DNA from: a virus
Virus record (IMG/VR): IMGVR_UViG_3300026382_000002
Location: 64,001-128,000 of that record
DNA: 64,000 bases
Direction: 5' to 3' (one strand)
A program made the translations under genes and the position numbers. The notes under the pieces are model-generated. The model was not told the DNA's origin. It made no database searches and was given only the letters and a program-made list of their open reading frames with translations. Positions 33,070 through 43,277 of the stretch are shown here, piece after piece. Each line of letters begins with the position of its first letter. Positions within the stretch are counted from its first letter, which is position 1.

Positions 33070-34923
33070 CTATTTTACCCATAACATTTTAATATATTTT
33101 CTTACATTTTCGAAATTATTACCACCCGTCATTTTAACAGTTAATTCACGCTGGTAATCGTTATATTCTTTTGTTGAATAAAAATCAGCCTTTTCTAAAG
33201 TGTTGTCAGTATACACTACTTCGTTATCTATAATCAGTTCAGAAAAACATTTATCTGTAATAATAGACTGGCCTAATACAAAATTGTTTTTAGAACTGTA
33301 TATCTCTACTTTAAATTCACCACAGTTATTAGCAAAATCTACATAACTAAACTTAACTTGTTTATACTTTAATTGTGGGTAAAACAATACCTCGGAAGCG
33401 TTAAGTGCGCCAAAACTAACCCCATAGTCATCTATAATAAGATGTTCAGGAAGGACTCCGTCTTTAACCAATGCTTTTACATAATCAGTATCTAACTGCA
33501 TCCCATCCATTATCAACATCCATCCACCGTTATCCATATCACAATAAACGGAAACTTTTTTATCTCCTACTCTAAACATATACATTCCGTTTCCTGTGGC
33601 TCCGGCATACACATACCCATCAGGAGGGTTTAGATATTCTTCAGCATTTTCAGGAATCCATCCATCGCTAAATTGTTTTACCCCATTAATCTCTACAATG
33701 GTTACAGGCTCAGGTTTAAAGTCGGCTGGAGTTGTGTCGTCTGGCGGTGTTATATCGACAATTCCTTCAACCTCCTTATATAACCTCATAAAACCTGCCC
33801 AAGGCATTTGTTTAAATAAAATATAGCTCATTATCTCATCCATTGTCTGAGCACGAGAATTAGATGTATACACCATAAACCACTTCTTGTAGTGGTCATA
33901 AATATATGCGGCTATACCTGTTAATTTATAGTCCGGATTTGCTTTTTTCTGTTTTATTTGGTCTGCTACAGATGCAAAATTGAAACCGTCTAAACTATAT
34001 ATAATATTGCTATATTTTAAATATTCTTGCCTCAAAGATAAATAATGTTTTATTTTCTTTCTATCCGGCAAATATTCCTGAATTCCCCATTCTAATAAAT
34101 ATCTTTTATATTGAGGAATAAACGGCTCCTGGTATCTGTCCCATATTATATCTTTGGGATTTTCTGGGAAAAGTAAATATCTTGGATTGTCTTCTATTAA
34201 AGAATAAATTTTCAGATATCTTTTTGCAGTAGGATTGGAAAATATATAATCTAAGTCGAGTTTGAACTTAAAATGTATAGCATATTCTTTTCCTGATTTT
34301 ATTATAGGCATTACCGCAAGCTGATATCTATACTCAGGTTTAGGTCTATATCCTACAATATAATATCCGGGAGGTATAACAATTTTATCGTTCATAGGTA
34401 ATATAAGAGCATTGGCTTCATCGGGCCATGTTTTGCCTTTTGGAAGCAGTATAACATAATACCTATAATATTCATCTAAAAAAAAATTATTATAAAACCA
34501 CAGGTTTGCGGTAATGAGATTTGTTGTTTTTTTTGTAGCTGTTTCATCGTTGTACCAATCAAATACTTTGCTTGGGTTTGTTGGTATTAAATCCCCATAC
34601 CAGGGAACCATATTTTGGTTTCTGCTTACCCACATTGTCTCAAATCCGCTTTTTGTTCTATTTCCATTCTCATCAACTATATCCCAAAAAAATGTTTTAT
34701 TCGTAATTAAATGCGCCCTAAACGTTCCAAAATTAGGTAAATATATATCATTTCCACCAAGATATATATCAACCCATCCGTCTGGGGTCATTTGGTCAAA
34801 TAAATTGTCTGAGGCTAATTTCATTGATAAATCAGGGTCTTTGTAAAAAGCAAAATTGCCTATATCAAAAATATTTTTATAACCCAATTTCTGTCTCACT
34901 TTCATGAAAGATTTTGTATTCAA
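33070..34923 (-). CDS. Fibre-type protein with shared N-terminal module and fibrinogen-like C-terminus
   Basis: The N-terminal part (IGNFAFYKDPDLSMKLAS then DIYLGGND) belongs to the family found at 15-21.6 kb. The C-terminal 200 residues contain KKVSVYCDMDNGGWMLIM, the fibrinogen-related signature (vyCDMxxxGGW), and later paired Cys (NNCGEF, TDKCFSEL). Fibrinogen-like domains bind sugars, so this is a good receptor-binding candidate. The start is uncertain: TTG at 34923 or ATG at 34905, neither with a strong ribosome site. Confidence 0.6.
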   Translation of the reverse strand: MNTKSFMKVRQKLGYKNIFDIGNFAFYKDPDLSMKLASDNLFDQMTPDGWVDIYLGGNDIYLPNFGTFRAHLITNKTFFWDIVDENGNRTKSGFETMWVSRNQNMVPWYGDLIPTNPSKVFDWYNDETATKKTTNLITANLWFYNNFFLDEYYRYYVILLPKGKTWPDEANALILPMNDKIVIPPGYYIVGYRPKPEYRYQLAVMPIIKSGKEYAIHFKFKLDLDYIFSNPTAKRYLKIYSLIEDNPRYLLFPENPKDIIWDRYQEPFIPQYKRYLLEWGIQEYLPDRKKIKHYLSLRQEYLKYSNIIYSLDGFNFASVADQIKQKKANPDYKLTGIAAYIYDHYKKWFMVYTSNSRAQTMDEIMSYILFKQMPWAGFMRLYKEVEGIVDITPPDDTTPADFKPEPVTIVEINGVKQFSDGWIPENAEEYLNPPDGYVYAGATGNGMYMFRVGDKKVSVYCDMDNGGWMLIMDGMQLDTDYVKALVKDGVLPEHLIIDDYGVSFGALNASEVLFYPQLKYKQVKFSYVDFANNCGEFKVEIYSSKNNFVLGQSIITDKCFSELIIDNEVVYTDNTLEKADFYSTKEYNDYQRELTVKMTGGNNFENVRKYIKMLWVK

Positions 34924-35152
34924 TATCTACACCTATATCCTTCAGATAAATCAATGCACTTAATACATCATCTATTTTTCTTGTAACATCAAATTGTTCA
35001 GTTATTTTTATCTCTTTGCCTATCAAATTTTCTATATACTCTTTCCAAAAAATATTGTATTTTATCGGAAGAAACTTTATTCCGTCTTGTTCTATAATTG
35101 TTGATTCAAAAACCACCACCCCTTTTTCACGTATCGTTACACCATAATACAT
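34877..35152 (-). CDS. Hypothetical protein, 91 aa
   Basis: Not recognised. Small alpha/beta protein (YYGVTIREKGVVVFESTII at the N-terminus). Overlaps the start of the fibre gene by up to 47 bases and precedes it, so it may be an assembly partner. No motif. Confidence 0.45.
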   Translation of the reverse strand: MYYGVTIREKGVVVFESTIIEQDGIKFLPIKYNIFWKEYIENLIGKEIKITEQFDVTRKIDDVLSALIYLKDIGVDIEYKIFHESETEIGL

Positions 35153-35166
35153 AACTAACTCCTGTT

Positions 35167-37119
35167 TTAATATGGCATCATAATCCTTAATAGATTATCA
35201 TCCAGGTCTTTTGGCCCTACCATCATATTTGGAAACCCTGGAGAGACTGAGAAATTTATTCTCCCACCCTCGTTCCACATTACATTATTTATGTTACTTG
35301 ATACTCTTATCGCCCTAACTGTTCTCAATAATGTCGACATTCCGTTTGATAGCGGCTTTTTAGTTTCAATATAGGAAACTTTTTCTATAGCCCCATTTTT
35401 ATATTCGCTAATATAGTAATCCCTAAAATACAAATTACTTTTTGAATCATCCATTGCAACAGCCATTTTTCTATGGTCTAGCATATGCCATCCGTCTGGA
35501 ATATCCTCTTCATACATTAATATTGATTTCTTTTTTGACGGTATCAGTTTATATATTTTAATTTTGTATTTAGGTGGATGATAAGTATTTACTAAATAGT
35601 TATTTTCTTTATTTGCTAATCCGTTAACATCGACCCATCCCCATACAAATATTTCATCGTCACCTCTTATTTCCACATCACACACAACGTTTAGAGAATC
35701 CTGCGGAAGAAGTTCAAATTCTATTACTGACAAACATCCAGCTGGTCCAAGAGAATAGTATACAGCATCCTCTGAAAAGTTTTTCGTTTTAGAAACTTTT
35801 ATCTTTCTTATCGGAAAAGGAAACTCTTTCTCTATAACATTCGCAGTTAAAACCTGTACAACAGTTGAATAAAACGAATCAAAATCAACTTTCGTTAAAT
35901 CGGCATAGGGATTAAATGTTTGCCACTCTCCAGATTTGGAATCCTTATATCTTTTTATATAGTCCTGCTTGTAGACTTTAAAATATAACACACCCCACAG
36001 ATAAGGGTCGCTGAATATTTCTCTCAATGCTTTTAAAGAAGAAACAGTGTCGCCCATTCCGTATACTATGCCAGATATAGTTTTTATTACACTCTTAGAT
36101 ATATCTTCTGCTTCTTTAAAAAAAGCATCATAATCTATTTTTTCATTTCCATAATAATCTCTCACAAAATCTGTATGTAAGTTATGAGCTTTATAATAAG
36201 ATACTATGTAATCAACTAGTGAGCTCAGTATTTTAGGATTACAATTTTGGGAAAGAGAACTAAAGTAATCTGTAGCTTCAGTAGAGAAGTTTTTTCTATT
36301 TAACACAGCTGTTAGTTTTTTAAAATTTTCAAGGCAGGCAGTTATGTCATACTCCACATTTAATGAATCTCCATTTGATGACATGCCTTGAGAATCGGAG
36401 AGTGCTTTTAATTGTGATGTTTTTATCTTTTTGTTGTCTGTTCCACTATATGAGGCAATAGTTACATTCCCTAAGGTCTCTTCCTTACAGGCAACCGTTT
36501 TTTCTCTGGAATAAGCTCCCAACGCTTCAAAAACTCTTTTTCTGTCTTTGCAAGATAAGCAATTTAAAAAAGATGTTTTTTGAAAAAGCGTTATACGTTG
36601 TTTAAACATTTTATCGGCTAATGTATCAAATCTTATCCAAGAAGTATTGTTTATTTTCTTAATAGATTTTTGAGTAGGTAAAATCCCTCTTACTTTAAAC
36701 CATGCTGTATCATTTTCAATAGGCTTGTCTAAGATAAAAACAATTAGATTTGTTAAATCAAAATACAAGTTTCCGTACAACACTGTATTCTCATCTAACA
36801 CTTCAAAAACTGAATATGGAGTAAATGCACCTGAGAACTCAAACGTGTGGTAATAAATCAGTTTATATACATATGTATGGTTTGGTGAGAGAATTTTTAA
36901 TACAGAACCGCCCGTAAACATTTGAAAGATATATATGGAGTTGTTATACACTTTTATTGCTATTATTACATCATCAGGGTCGTGTGCCCATTCTTTTATA
37001 TCTGCTAGGGCAGAGAGAGACAAATTTGCATCGCCGTCTACATTGTAAAAATTATCTATAGCTTCTTGAACACCGTTTTCAGGCGGCAAGACCTGTTTGG
37101 TTATTTTTTTCCAAATCAA
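35167..37119 (-). CDS. Hypothetical large virion-type protein, 650 aa, TTG start
   Basis: Not recognised. Mixed alpha/beta, with a CLSCKDRKR cluster and a further Cys near residues 190-215, perhaps a metal site, and a beta-rich C-terminal half. Initiates at TTG in a TTGA overlap with the preceding stop, with AAGG eight bases upstream, so its output is probably coupled to the 302-residue protein. Likely tail or adsorption complex. Confidence 0.5.
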   Translation of the reverse strand: MIWKKITKQVLPPENGVQEAIDNFYNVDGDANLSLSALADIKEWAHDPDDVIIAIKVYNNSIYIFQMFTGGSVLKILSPNHTYVYKLIYYHTFEFSGAFTPYSVFEVLDENTVLYGNLYFDLTNLIVFILDKPIENDTAWFKVRGILPTQKSIKKINNTSWIRFDTLADKMFKQRITLFQKTSFLNCLSCKDRKRVFEALGAYSREKTVACKEETLGNVTIASYSGTDNKKIKTSQLKALSDSQGMSSNGDSLNVEYDITACLENFKKLTAVLNRKNFSTEATDYFSSLSQNCNPKILSSLVDYIVSYYKAHNLHTDFVRDYYGNEKIDYDAFFKEAEDISKSVIKTISGIVYGMGDTVSSLKALREIFSDPYLWGVLYFKVYKQDYIKRYKDSKSGEWQTFNPYADLTKVDFDSFYSTVVQVLTANVIEKEFPFPIRKIKVSKTKNFSEDAVYYSLGPAGCLSVIEFELLPQDSLNVVCDVEIRGDDEIFVWGWVDVNGLANKENNYLVNTYHPPKYKIKIYKLIPSKKKSILMYEEDIPDGWHMLDHRKMAVAMDDSKSNLYFRDYYISEYKNGAIEKVSYIETKKPLSNGMSTLLRTVRAIRVSSNINNVMWNEGGRINFSVSPGFPNMMVGPKDLDDNLLRIMMPY

Positions 37120-38024
37120 GTGCTTACCTTATATTTGTTAGCTAGTAGACCTACTTTATTAGCATATTCATTCAATTCACTTAAAGGCCTATTAAAAAAG
37201 TATCTGTCTACAAGCTTACCGTTAATCAACTTCTCAAAAGCATTGTTGCCATGCCCATATATAAAACCTATTTTCTTACCTTGTTTTCCAAATTCATAAG
37301 ATTCTTTTAATGGCTTTTTCACAAATTTTTCATTAGATATTTGTTGTAACTTATTGTGCATACCCCATACTTTTTGCAAAGCTTTATTTTCAGGTTTTTT
37401 AATCTTAGCCGCTAAAAGCCTTTTTGTTCCGTTAACAACAGGCATTAGTGGTTCTATAGCACCTAAAGCAGCGTTGCCTGCTATTTCACCAATTACCCCT
37501 TCTTTAGAATTATTTTTTAAAGCTCTTGATAATGTTTTTTTATCTATATGTCTTAGCTCTTCAGCAGCCCCTTTTGCAAATCTTCCTATTCCATTATTAA
37601 GATGAACCTGTTTTAATTCTCCTAACGCTTCATCCGGAAGATTTTTTATCTTTGACAACAATTCATTTATCCTTGGCCCTAACACTATCCGCAGCGCTTT
37701 ATTTTGCAATATCTTTTCTACTGTTTTTCTATCTAAATTTCCAGTAGACATCCTATGAAGTAAAGCTTTGGTTTTCAATTTCATATTAGGCAACTCTTTT
37801 ACAACATCTCTAGCTTCATCTACCAATATCCCTTTTTCTGGAACAAAAGCATTACCAAGGCCATCAAGAAATTTACTTTTATTAACACCTAACAATTGTC
37901 GAACAAATTCTCTTCCCCCTTTTTCATTCAGCAATTGTTTTTCTGCTGCAAGATTTTGAGCAGCGTGTCCTGCCACGGTGGTCAATAAATTTTCAAGAAA
38001 AGCGGTTTTTTTTAAAGACATCAC
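37116..38024 (-). CDS. Basic helical protein, possible internal virion protein
   Basis: Begins MSLKKTAFLENLLTTVAGHA; LKKTAF resembles the shared K-x-[AS] peptide. The rest is Lys- and Ala-rich helical (GRFAKGAAEELRHIDKK, GEIAGNAALGAIEPLMPVV near residues 180-200), with no catalytic motif. The overall composition is like the other putative processed proteins. Confidence 0.5.
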   Translation of the reverse strand: MMSLKKTAFLENLLTTVAGHAAQNLAAEKQLLNEKGGREFVRQLLGVNKSKFLDGLGNAFVPEKGILVDEARDVVKELPNMKLKTKALLHRMSTGNLDRKTVEKILQNKALRIVLGPRINELLSKIKNLPDEALGELKQVHLNNGIGRFAKGAAEELRHIDKKTLSRALKNNSKEGVIGEIAGNAALGAIEPLMPVVNGTKRLLAAKIKKPENKALQKVWGMHNKLQQISNEKFVKKPLKESYEFGKQGKKIGFIYGHGNNAFEKLINGKLVDRYFFNRPLSELNEYANKVGLLANKYKVST

Positions 38025-38032
38025 ATCCCCTA

Positions 38033-38347
38033 TTATGTAGACGCTAAAACTTCAGCTAATGCTTTTTGTACTCGTTCTTCTTTCTCTCTTTTTTTTCTAT
38101 CATAAAAATCATATCCTGTTTTGGCCGCCATTGTTCCTAAGAATCCTGCCCCGATGCCTGCTAGACCATGAATAAATTTATTTTTTAGTCCTCTGCTTTT
38201 ATAAGCAGAAACCATTCCTAAAGCCGCTGCAGGAATTGTCCCTCTTTGAACCATTGTGTAATAACCATCAGTTAAATCATCTTTAATAGTTTCTTTGTCG
38301 TCTCCGTCTATATCCACAGATACTTTTATCAATTCTAAGGCTTTCAT
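38033..38347 (-). CDS. Small internal virion protein candidate with MKAL tag
   Basis: Begins MKALELIKVSVDIDGDDKE, a clear member of the tagged set. An acidic linker follows, then a small-residue hydrophobic helix (GLAGIGAGFLGTMAAKTGY, residues 64-82) and a charged tail. Tag, linker and glycine-zipper helix repeat the plan seen in its neighbours. Own promoter upstream. Confidence 0.6.
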   Translation of the reverse strand: MKALELIKVSVDIDGDDKETIKDDLTDGYYTMVQRGTIPAAALGMVSAYKSRGLKNKFIHGLAGIGAGFLGTMAAKTGYDFYDRKKREKEERVQKALAEVLAST

Positions 38348-38365
38348 TGTGCATCCTATAAATGT

Positions 38366-38390
38366 TTTTGTTTATTCTACCAAAAATATG
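38366..38390 (-). promoter_or_regulatory. Promoter between the 1616-aa gene and the small tagged gene
   Basis: Minus strand TATTTTTGGTAGAATAAAC, with TAGAAT at 38374-38379 after a T-run and GG, about 30 bases before the ATG at 38347. Confidence 0.45.
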
Positions 38391-38409
38391 GAAAAAGGTG
38401 AAGAAAAAA

Positions 38410-41400
38410 TTAGTTGTTGGAGTTTAAGTCTTTATAAGTTAGATAAGCGGCAGCGCCTCCAAGAGCCGTTCCAGCCAGACCACCTTTAATAGCTCCTTTC
38501 ATTGGAATTGATTTTAATTCTTTTTCAATTTCAGGAACTTTTCTATGAACTTGATGTAATAATTTAAAATCAACGTGTTTATATTTATTTACCACGTCAC
38601 TGTTTCTTAATTCTTCTTTAGCTTTCATGAAATCGTTTAATGCCTGTTCTATTTTTGAGTATTCATTTTTATCCTTAGGGGCTCTAATGTTTTCAATTTC
38701 TTCCATCACTTTTCTATATTCAGATTCATTGCCTGATTCTTTGTGTTTAGCAAGTTCTTTGTATAGCTTTTGTAATTCTGTTAGCTGTTTTTCTCTTGGT
38801 AAATATTTTTCTTCTGCATCATATATTTTATTTTGTAAAGTTTTATATTGTTTTAATATAGGCTCCCTTTTATTTAAGTCTTGTTTAGACATTGTGTTTT
38901 TACCTGCTTTAAATTTTTTTAGACTTTCCCTTAATGAATCCACTATTTGCGGTGTATCGTATTCAGCCTTAAAATCTTTAAAATGTTTATACCCTTCCCC
39001 ATCTTTTACATACATATTCGATGTTTGTTTTATGTTTTCAAATGCAGGATACAGTTTTGCCTTTTTTATTTTTCCTGCTTTATGCCCTAAAAAACTTCCA
39101 ACACCCGCACCTGTTCCAACTAGACCAGCATATATCATAGCATCGGTTTTTTTATAGTCATCATCACTGCTTTGTTTTTTTAACAACATATTAGTAGTTG
39201 ATATTTCGTTTTTCTTTCTAATATTATGGTTGTTACCAAAACTATATCCCGCTACAGCTCCAAATCCAGCTCCTATAAACATATCTTTTGCTTTTTTTGT
39301 ATTAAATGCGCTTGTATCCACATCTAAAGCTCTTTTGATTTTATCGTAAGACGCTTTTCTTTTATGTGTATATTTTGCACTCTCTTCTGCTGCAGCATTA
39401 ACTGCATTTTCCAAGTCTGTAAACATACCTGCATTTTTTATACTCTCTATCTTAGCAATAGGATTAACAAAATCGTTATCAATTGTTCTGTCTGCAAAAT
39501 CTTTTATAACCTTAGTTTTAAATCTATTCCCAAGTAAACCTAAAGCCCCTCCGGCTATTATTCCTGTTCCTACATAAGGCGAAATATTATAATGTTCTTT
39601 ATTTCTAGGGTCTCCGTCTTTATGAATTTTACTTAATTTATCATAGGCTTTATCAGCCATATATGCAAGAGTTGCACCAGCGGCAGCTCCAGCTAGAGAT
39701 TTACCAACTATTTTACCCTCAGCGGGTTTAATATATTCCCCTAATGATTTTTGTGCGTCAAGATGCGCTTTGTATAGTTCACCCTCTTTAAAAGATTTAT
39801 TTAACTTTTTCTTTATCTGTATATTTCTGTCTATAATTTTTTGTTCAAGCTCTTTTTTTGCCTGTTTTATTTCGTGTAAGTTTTTAGGGAGTTCCTTATG
39901 TACGTTTTTTTTACCTCTGCTTTTTATATACGAAGCAGCTTCCATTACCGGTCTAATTATAAGGGACTTAAAAGGACCTTCAGGCTGAGGGTCTTTTACC
40001 ATAAATTTATCAATCTGTTTTTCATATTCTCTTAGCTTTTGAGCTTCCGGAGATTTTCTTATATTATGCATAACTTCATTATAATGAGAGTTTATTGCAT
40101 TCTCTATTTTTTTAACAGCAGGCATATCCTTAATTTTTGAAAAAGTTTTATCTTTTTTTAATCTATCAAATATCTCTTTTGCTTCAACAGGGTCACTATC
40201 TTTTAGTAATTCAAATTTACCCAAAAGAGCTCTTGCTTTCTCTACTTCTTTTTCGTTATCAAGTTTACCAAAAATACCGCCTGTAATTCCGCCAGCCAAA
40301 GCCCCTAAGGCCATACCTCCATTACTATGATTATCATCAGAAGCTGTTTTTCCTAAATGCTTTTGTCTTTTTTTCTTATACTGTTTATAATCAGCATATG
40401 CAGCAGGCGAAACTAGTCCCAATCCAACAGCTACTGTACCAGGAGCTCCCCAGTCAGAAATAATATCGTTATATTTTTTACCTACTTCACTTATTTTCTC
40501 AGTTTCATTAAAATCTTTAGTTCCAAGTTCTTTTGTGCCTTTATCTATAACTTTATCCAGTGTCTTATTAATAGGAACAGCTAATTCATCAGCTACTTTA
40601 TCAGGGTCAATACTTTTTGTTTTCATAGCATCCCCCATTATATGTTTACCCGTTTCAGCGTAATCATGCAGAAGACCTTTATCAAAAGTCTTTAGTCTTT
40701 TCTCTAGATTCTCAAGCCCCAATTCTTGTTTAGTTTTTTTTACCTGTCTATTTCTATCTGCTGCCCAAGGATTTCTTGCATACTCTGTAACCGTATCATT
40801 TCCAATTACTTTTTTTAATTTGTTTTTCGTTAAACCTCTTTTCAGCATTTCGTGATTTATTTTACCCTCATCGTAGGCCATCCTGTTAACCATTCCAAGA
40901 GACGGAGAAAGTAAATAATCGGATGCCGCATCACTTAAATATGTTTTAGTGTTTACTTTTGTTATATCATCGTTTAGTAAACCTCTGGCAAAATGTTGAG
41001 CCGCATCCAATCCTGTATATTTTTCAGCTAAATTTGTTTTTGAAATCATAGGCTTGCCTATATTCCAGGCAGCTAATGCAGGCTCTACCATTCCCACTAA
41101 TCCTGCTGCAGGCAACCTGCCTTTTTCCTCAAGCTTTTTGGCCTCCTCGACGGGTAATGTTTTCTTTTTCAAGTGCAATACATCATCTACATCTTTACCT
41201 AAAAAATCATATACTTTTCCAATTGTAGAACCTTTTTCCCTTTCTCTACCTAAATACCCAAACGCTTTATTGTAGGTATCAGTTAAAAACCCGGTCTTTC
41301 TTGGAGGCGAATATTTATCTGGATTTTTACCATTCAATGTTTTACTTAATTGATGCATAACCGTATCTTTGTATGCTTCACTTATTTTGTCCCAATCTTT

Positions 41401-43260
41401 TTTACTCAATGTTTTCTTAGCTCTATCTAGCCCTTCTTGTAAAATAGCATTTTGTTTTGCTGCGTTTGTTGCAAAAAACATATGAGCCAATCCCGAATGC
41501 GGAGCAACATCCAGAGCTTTTGCATAATCTCCATTGGACAAGGCATTTAAGAACAATTTATCTTCAGGTCCCAAGTTGTTTAACTTCACCCCTTTTTCTT
41601 TTAATTTCTTACCTAATTCCCTAGCTTCATTCTTCATTACATTAGCGTCTGGGTTTAACACCCCTTCTATGAAACCGTCCCCGAGATGCGAAAGAACGCT
41701 TTTAGAAACTTTTCCCTCATTTCCTTCCATTAAGTTTCTGCTAAATTTCTTATACACCCCACCTGAATGCAATTGTCCTTTTATGTATAAATTTTGTAAA
41801 ACATGTGCTATTGCAGGAGAGGCGACAGATTCTGCGCTTGATTGTTTAACCAATCTTTTTTTATTGACATAGTCTTGAGCTGTTATCATTGTATCAACCG
41901 GAGAAGCGGTTATCCCGTTACCAACAATACCTGCGGATAACAGAGTCGAACCTATGGCAGCCACTTTAGCGTCTTTGTCATACTTAAACTTTTCAGCTTT
42001 TCTAATAGCTTCTTCTTTCCCTTTCTCAATAGATTCTAAAAATTCATTTCTTTTTTTTGAACTCAATACATCTTCATCTTTCATATCTTTAAATATGTCT
42101 TTTTCTTTTTTCAATTTATCTAGTGATTCTATATTTTTACCACCTTTAATTGCGCTCCCTATACTCTTAAACATAGGTCTTAGAACAGGCCTATACATTC
42201 CTCCTAACATTGCAGCTCCACCTGCTACCTCTATTATTTTTGCTGCAGTGTTTATTTTATCATTTGTTTCAGGGTCTTTTATAAGTCCCGGGTTATATGG
42301 ATTTATTTTTTTTGACGCAAGCTGATAGGCACCAACTAGAGCCAATGGAACTGAACCCCACTTAAGTGTAGAGGAATGTGTCTTAAAGAAATTTGCCGGA
42401 TTCATACCTATTTGAGAAGCAAATATACGAGCTTTATCAGCGCTTTCTTGCAATTTTACATTTATATTATTCAACTCTTTTCTAAGTTTCACCGCATCAT
42501 AACCTTTAGCGCTTTCTAATTTTTCATATATTTTTTCTTTCTCTTTTTGTAAAGCGTTCACATCTGCTAAATGTTTTTTATACATAGATTCTTTTTTACT
42601 ATAACTTTCATTTAGCTTATCGCCCAATTTATCTGCTCCTATTCCGGCTATATACATTGCAGCTGCAGTTGCAGGAACAAAAGAGCTTTTATTTTCAGCT
42701 GTATATTGTTTGAGAGTGTCCATTTCTTTGTCTGTTATATCACCATCAGAGCTTTGTTTAATTAGATTTTTTAAATATTCTTTTTGTTTTTTTTGTTGAT
42801 ATGCGTAGCTTAAACCTGAACCTAGTATTGAAGCAACCCCTACCCCTATGGCTGCATTTCTTTTTTTTGTAGCATCTCTTATAATATTGTCTATTTTCTG
42901 TAATTCTTGTTGTCTTGCTATTTCTGCCTCTGCTTTTAGCGCATCCAGAAACTCAGGCTTAGTTTTGCCTGGTAAAAACTTTGTGGCATAATTGTATTTA
43001 CCAGCTTCTTTTAAATAATGTTTTTTTTCATCTTCATTCGAAGCCATTATAGCTTTATCTAACGCTTTCAATTTTTTATTTTCAAAATATGTTTTATCAC
43101 TTGTATGTTCGATTTTTCTTCTTATAGATGGATACATTTCTGTTTTTAGATGATTCACTCCAGCTACAGCACCAGAGGCAAGCGCTAAAACTGCGAAGGG
43201 CGAAGAAACTTCGGTTGGAGAAATAGGTGGTTTATTATTCTCTTTTCTTTCTTTAGCCAT
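38410..43260 (-). CDS. Giant multi-site protein, candidate precursor of internal or ejected virion proteins
   Basis: About 1616 residues, Lys-rich and helical, with no recognised enzyme domain. Four spaced copies of the processing-like signature occur: LIKQSSDGD near residue 167, LVKQSSAES near 470, LGKTASDDN near 968 and LLKKQSSDDD near 1359. Each lies next to small-residue hydrophobic helices (GVGVASILGSGLSYAY, ALGALAGGITGGIFG, IGAGFGAVAGYSFG, AGLVGTGAGVGSFLG; also GGLAGTALGGAAAYL near the end). Cutting would release about five parts, each with a glycine-zipper helix. ATG 43260 has AAGG at good spacing; GTG 43266 does not. Role in genome ejection or membrane passage is inference. Confidence 0.55.
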   Translation of the reverse strand: MAKERKENNKPPISPTEVSSPFAVLALASGAVAGVNHLKTEMYPSIRRKIEHTSDKTYFENKKLKALDKAIMASNEDEKKHYLKEAGKYNYATKFLPGKTKPEFLDALKAEAEIARQQELQKIDNIIRDATKKRNAAIGVGVASILGSGLSYAYQQKKQKEYLKNLIKQSSDGDITDKEMDTLKQYTAENKSSFVPATAAAMYIAGIGADKLGDKLNESYSKKESMYKKHLADVNALQKEKEKIYEKLESAKGYDAVKLRKELNNINVKLQESADKARIFASQIGMNPANFFKTHSSTLKWGSVPLALVGAYQLASKKINPYNPGLIKDPETNDKINTAAKIIEVAGGAAMLGGMYRPVLRPMFKSIGSAIKGGKNIESLDKLKKEKDIFKDMKDEDVLSSKKRNEFLESIEKGKEEAIRKAEKFKYDKDAKVAAIGSTLLSAGIVGNGITASPVDTMITAQDYVNKKRLVKQSSAESVASPAIAHVLQNLYIKGQLHSGGVYKKFSRNLMEGNEGKVSKSVLSHLGDGFIEGVLNPDANVMKNEARELGKKLKEKGVKLNNLGPEDKLFLNALSNGDYAKALDVAPHSGLAHMFFATNAAKQNAILQEGLDRAKKTLSKKDWDKISEAYKDTVMHQLSKTLNGKNPDKYSPPRKTGFLTDTYNKAFGYLGREREKGSTIGKVYDFLGKDVDDVLHLKKKTLPVEEAKKLEEKGRLPAAGLVGMVEPALAAWNIGKPMISKTNLAEKYTGLDAAQHFARGLLNDDITKVNTKTYLSDAASDYLLSPSLGMVNRMAYDEGKINHEMLKRGLTKNKLKKVIGNDTVTEYARNPWAADRNRQVKKTKQELGLENLEKRLKTFDKGLLHDYAETGKHIMGDAMKTKSIDPDKVADELAVPINKTLDKVIDKGTKELGTKDFNETEKISEVGKKYNDIISDWGAPGTVAVGLGLVSPAAYADYKQYKKKRQKHLGKTASDDNHSNGGMALGALAGGITGGIFGKLDNEKEVEKARALLGKFELLKDSDPVEAKEIFDRLKKDKTFSKIKDMPAVKKIENAINSHYNEVMHNIRKSPEAQKLREYEKQIDKFMVKDPQPEGPFKSLIIRPVMEAASYIKSRGKKNVHKELPKNLHEIKQAKKELEQKIIDRNIQIKKKLNKSFKEGELYKAHLDAQKSLGEYIKPAEGKIVGKSLAGAAAGATLAYMADKAYDKLSKIHKDGDPRNKEHYNISPYVGTGIIAGGALGLLGNRFKTKVIKDFADRTIDNDFVNPIAKIESIKNAGMFTDLENAVNAAAEESAKYTHKRKASYDKIKRALDVDTSAFNTKKAKDMFIGAGFGAVAGYSFGNNHNIRKKNEISTTNMLLKKQSSDDDYKKTDAMIYAGLVGTGAGVGSFLGHKAGKIKKAKLYPAFENIKQTSNMYVKDGEGYKHFKDFKAEYDTPQIVDSLRESLKKFKAGKNTMSKQDLNKREPILKQYKTLQNKIYDAEEKYLPREKQLTELQKLYKELAKHKESGNESEYRKVMEEIENIRAPKDKNEYSKIEQALNDFMKAKEELRNSDVVNKYKHVDFKLLHQVHRKVPEIEKELKSIPMKGAIKGGLAGTALGGAAAYLTYKDLNSNN

Positions 43261-43277
43261 AATCACAAACCTTTTTT

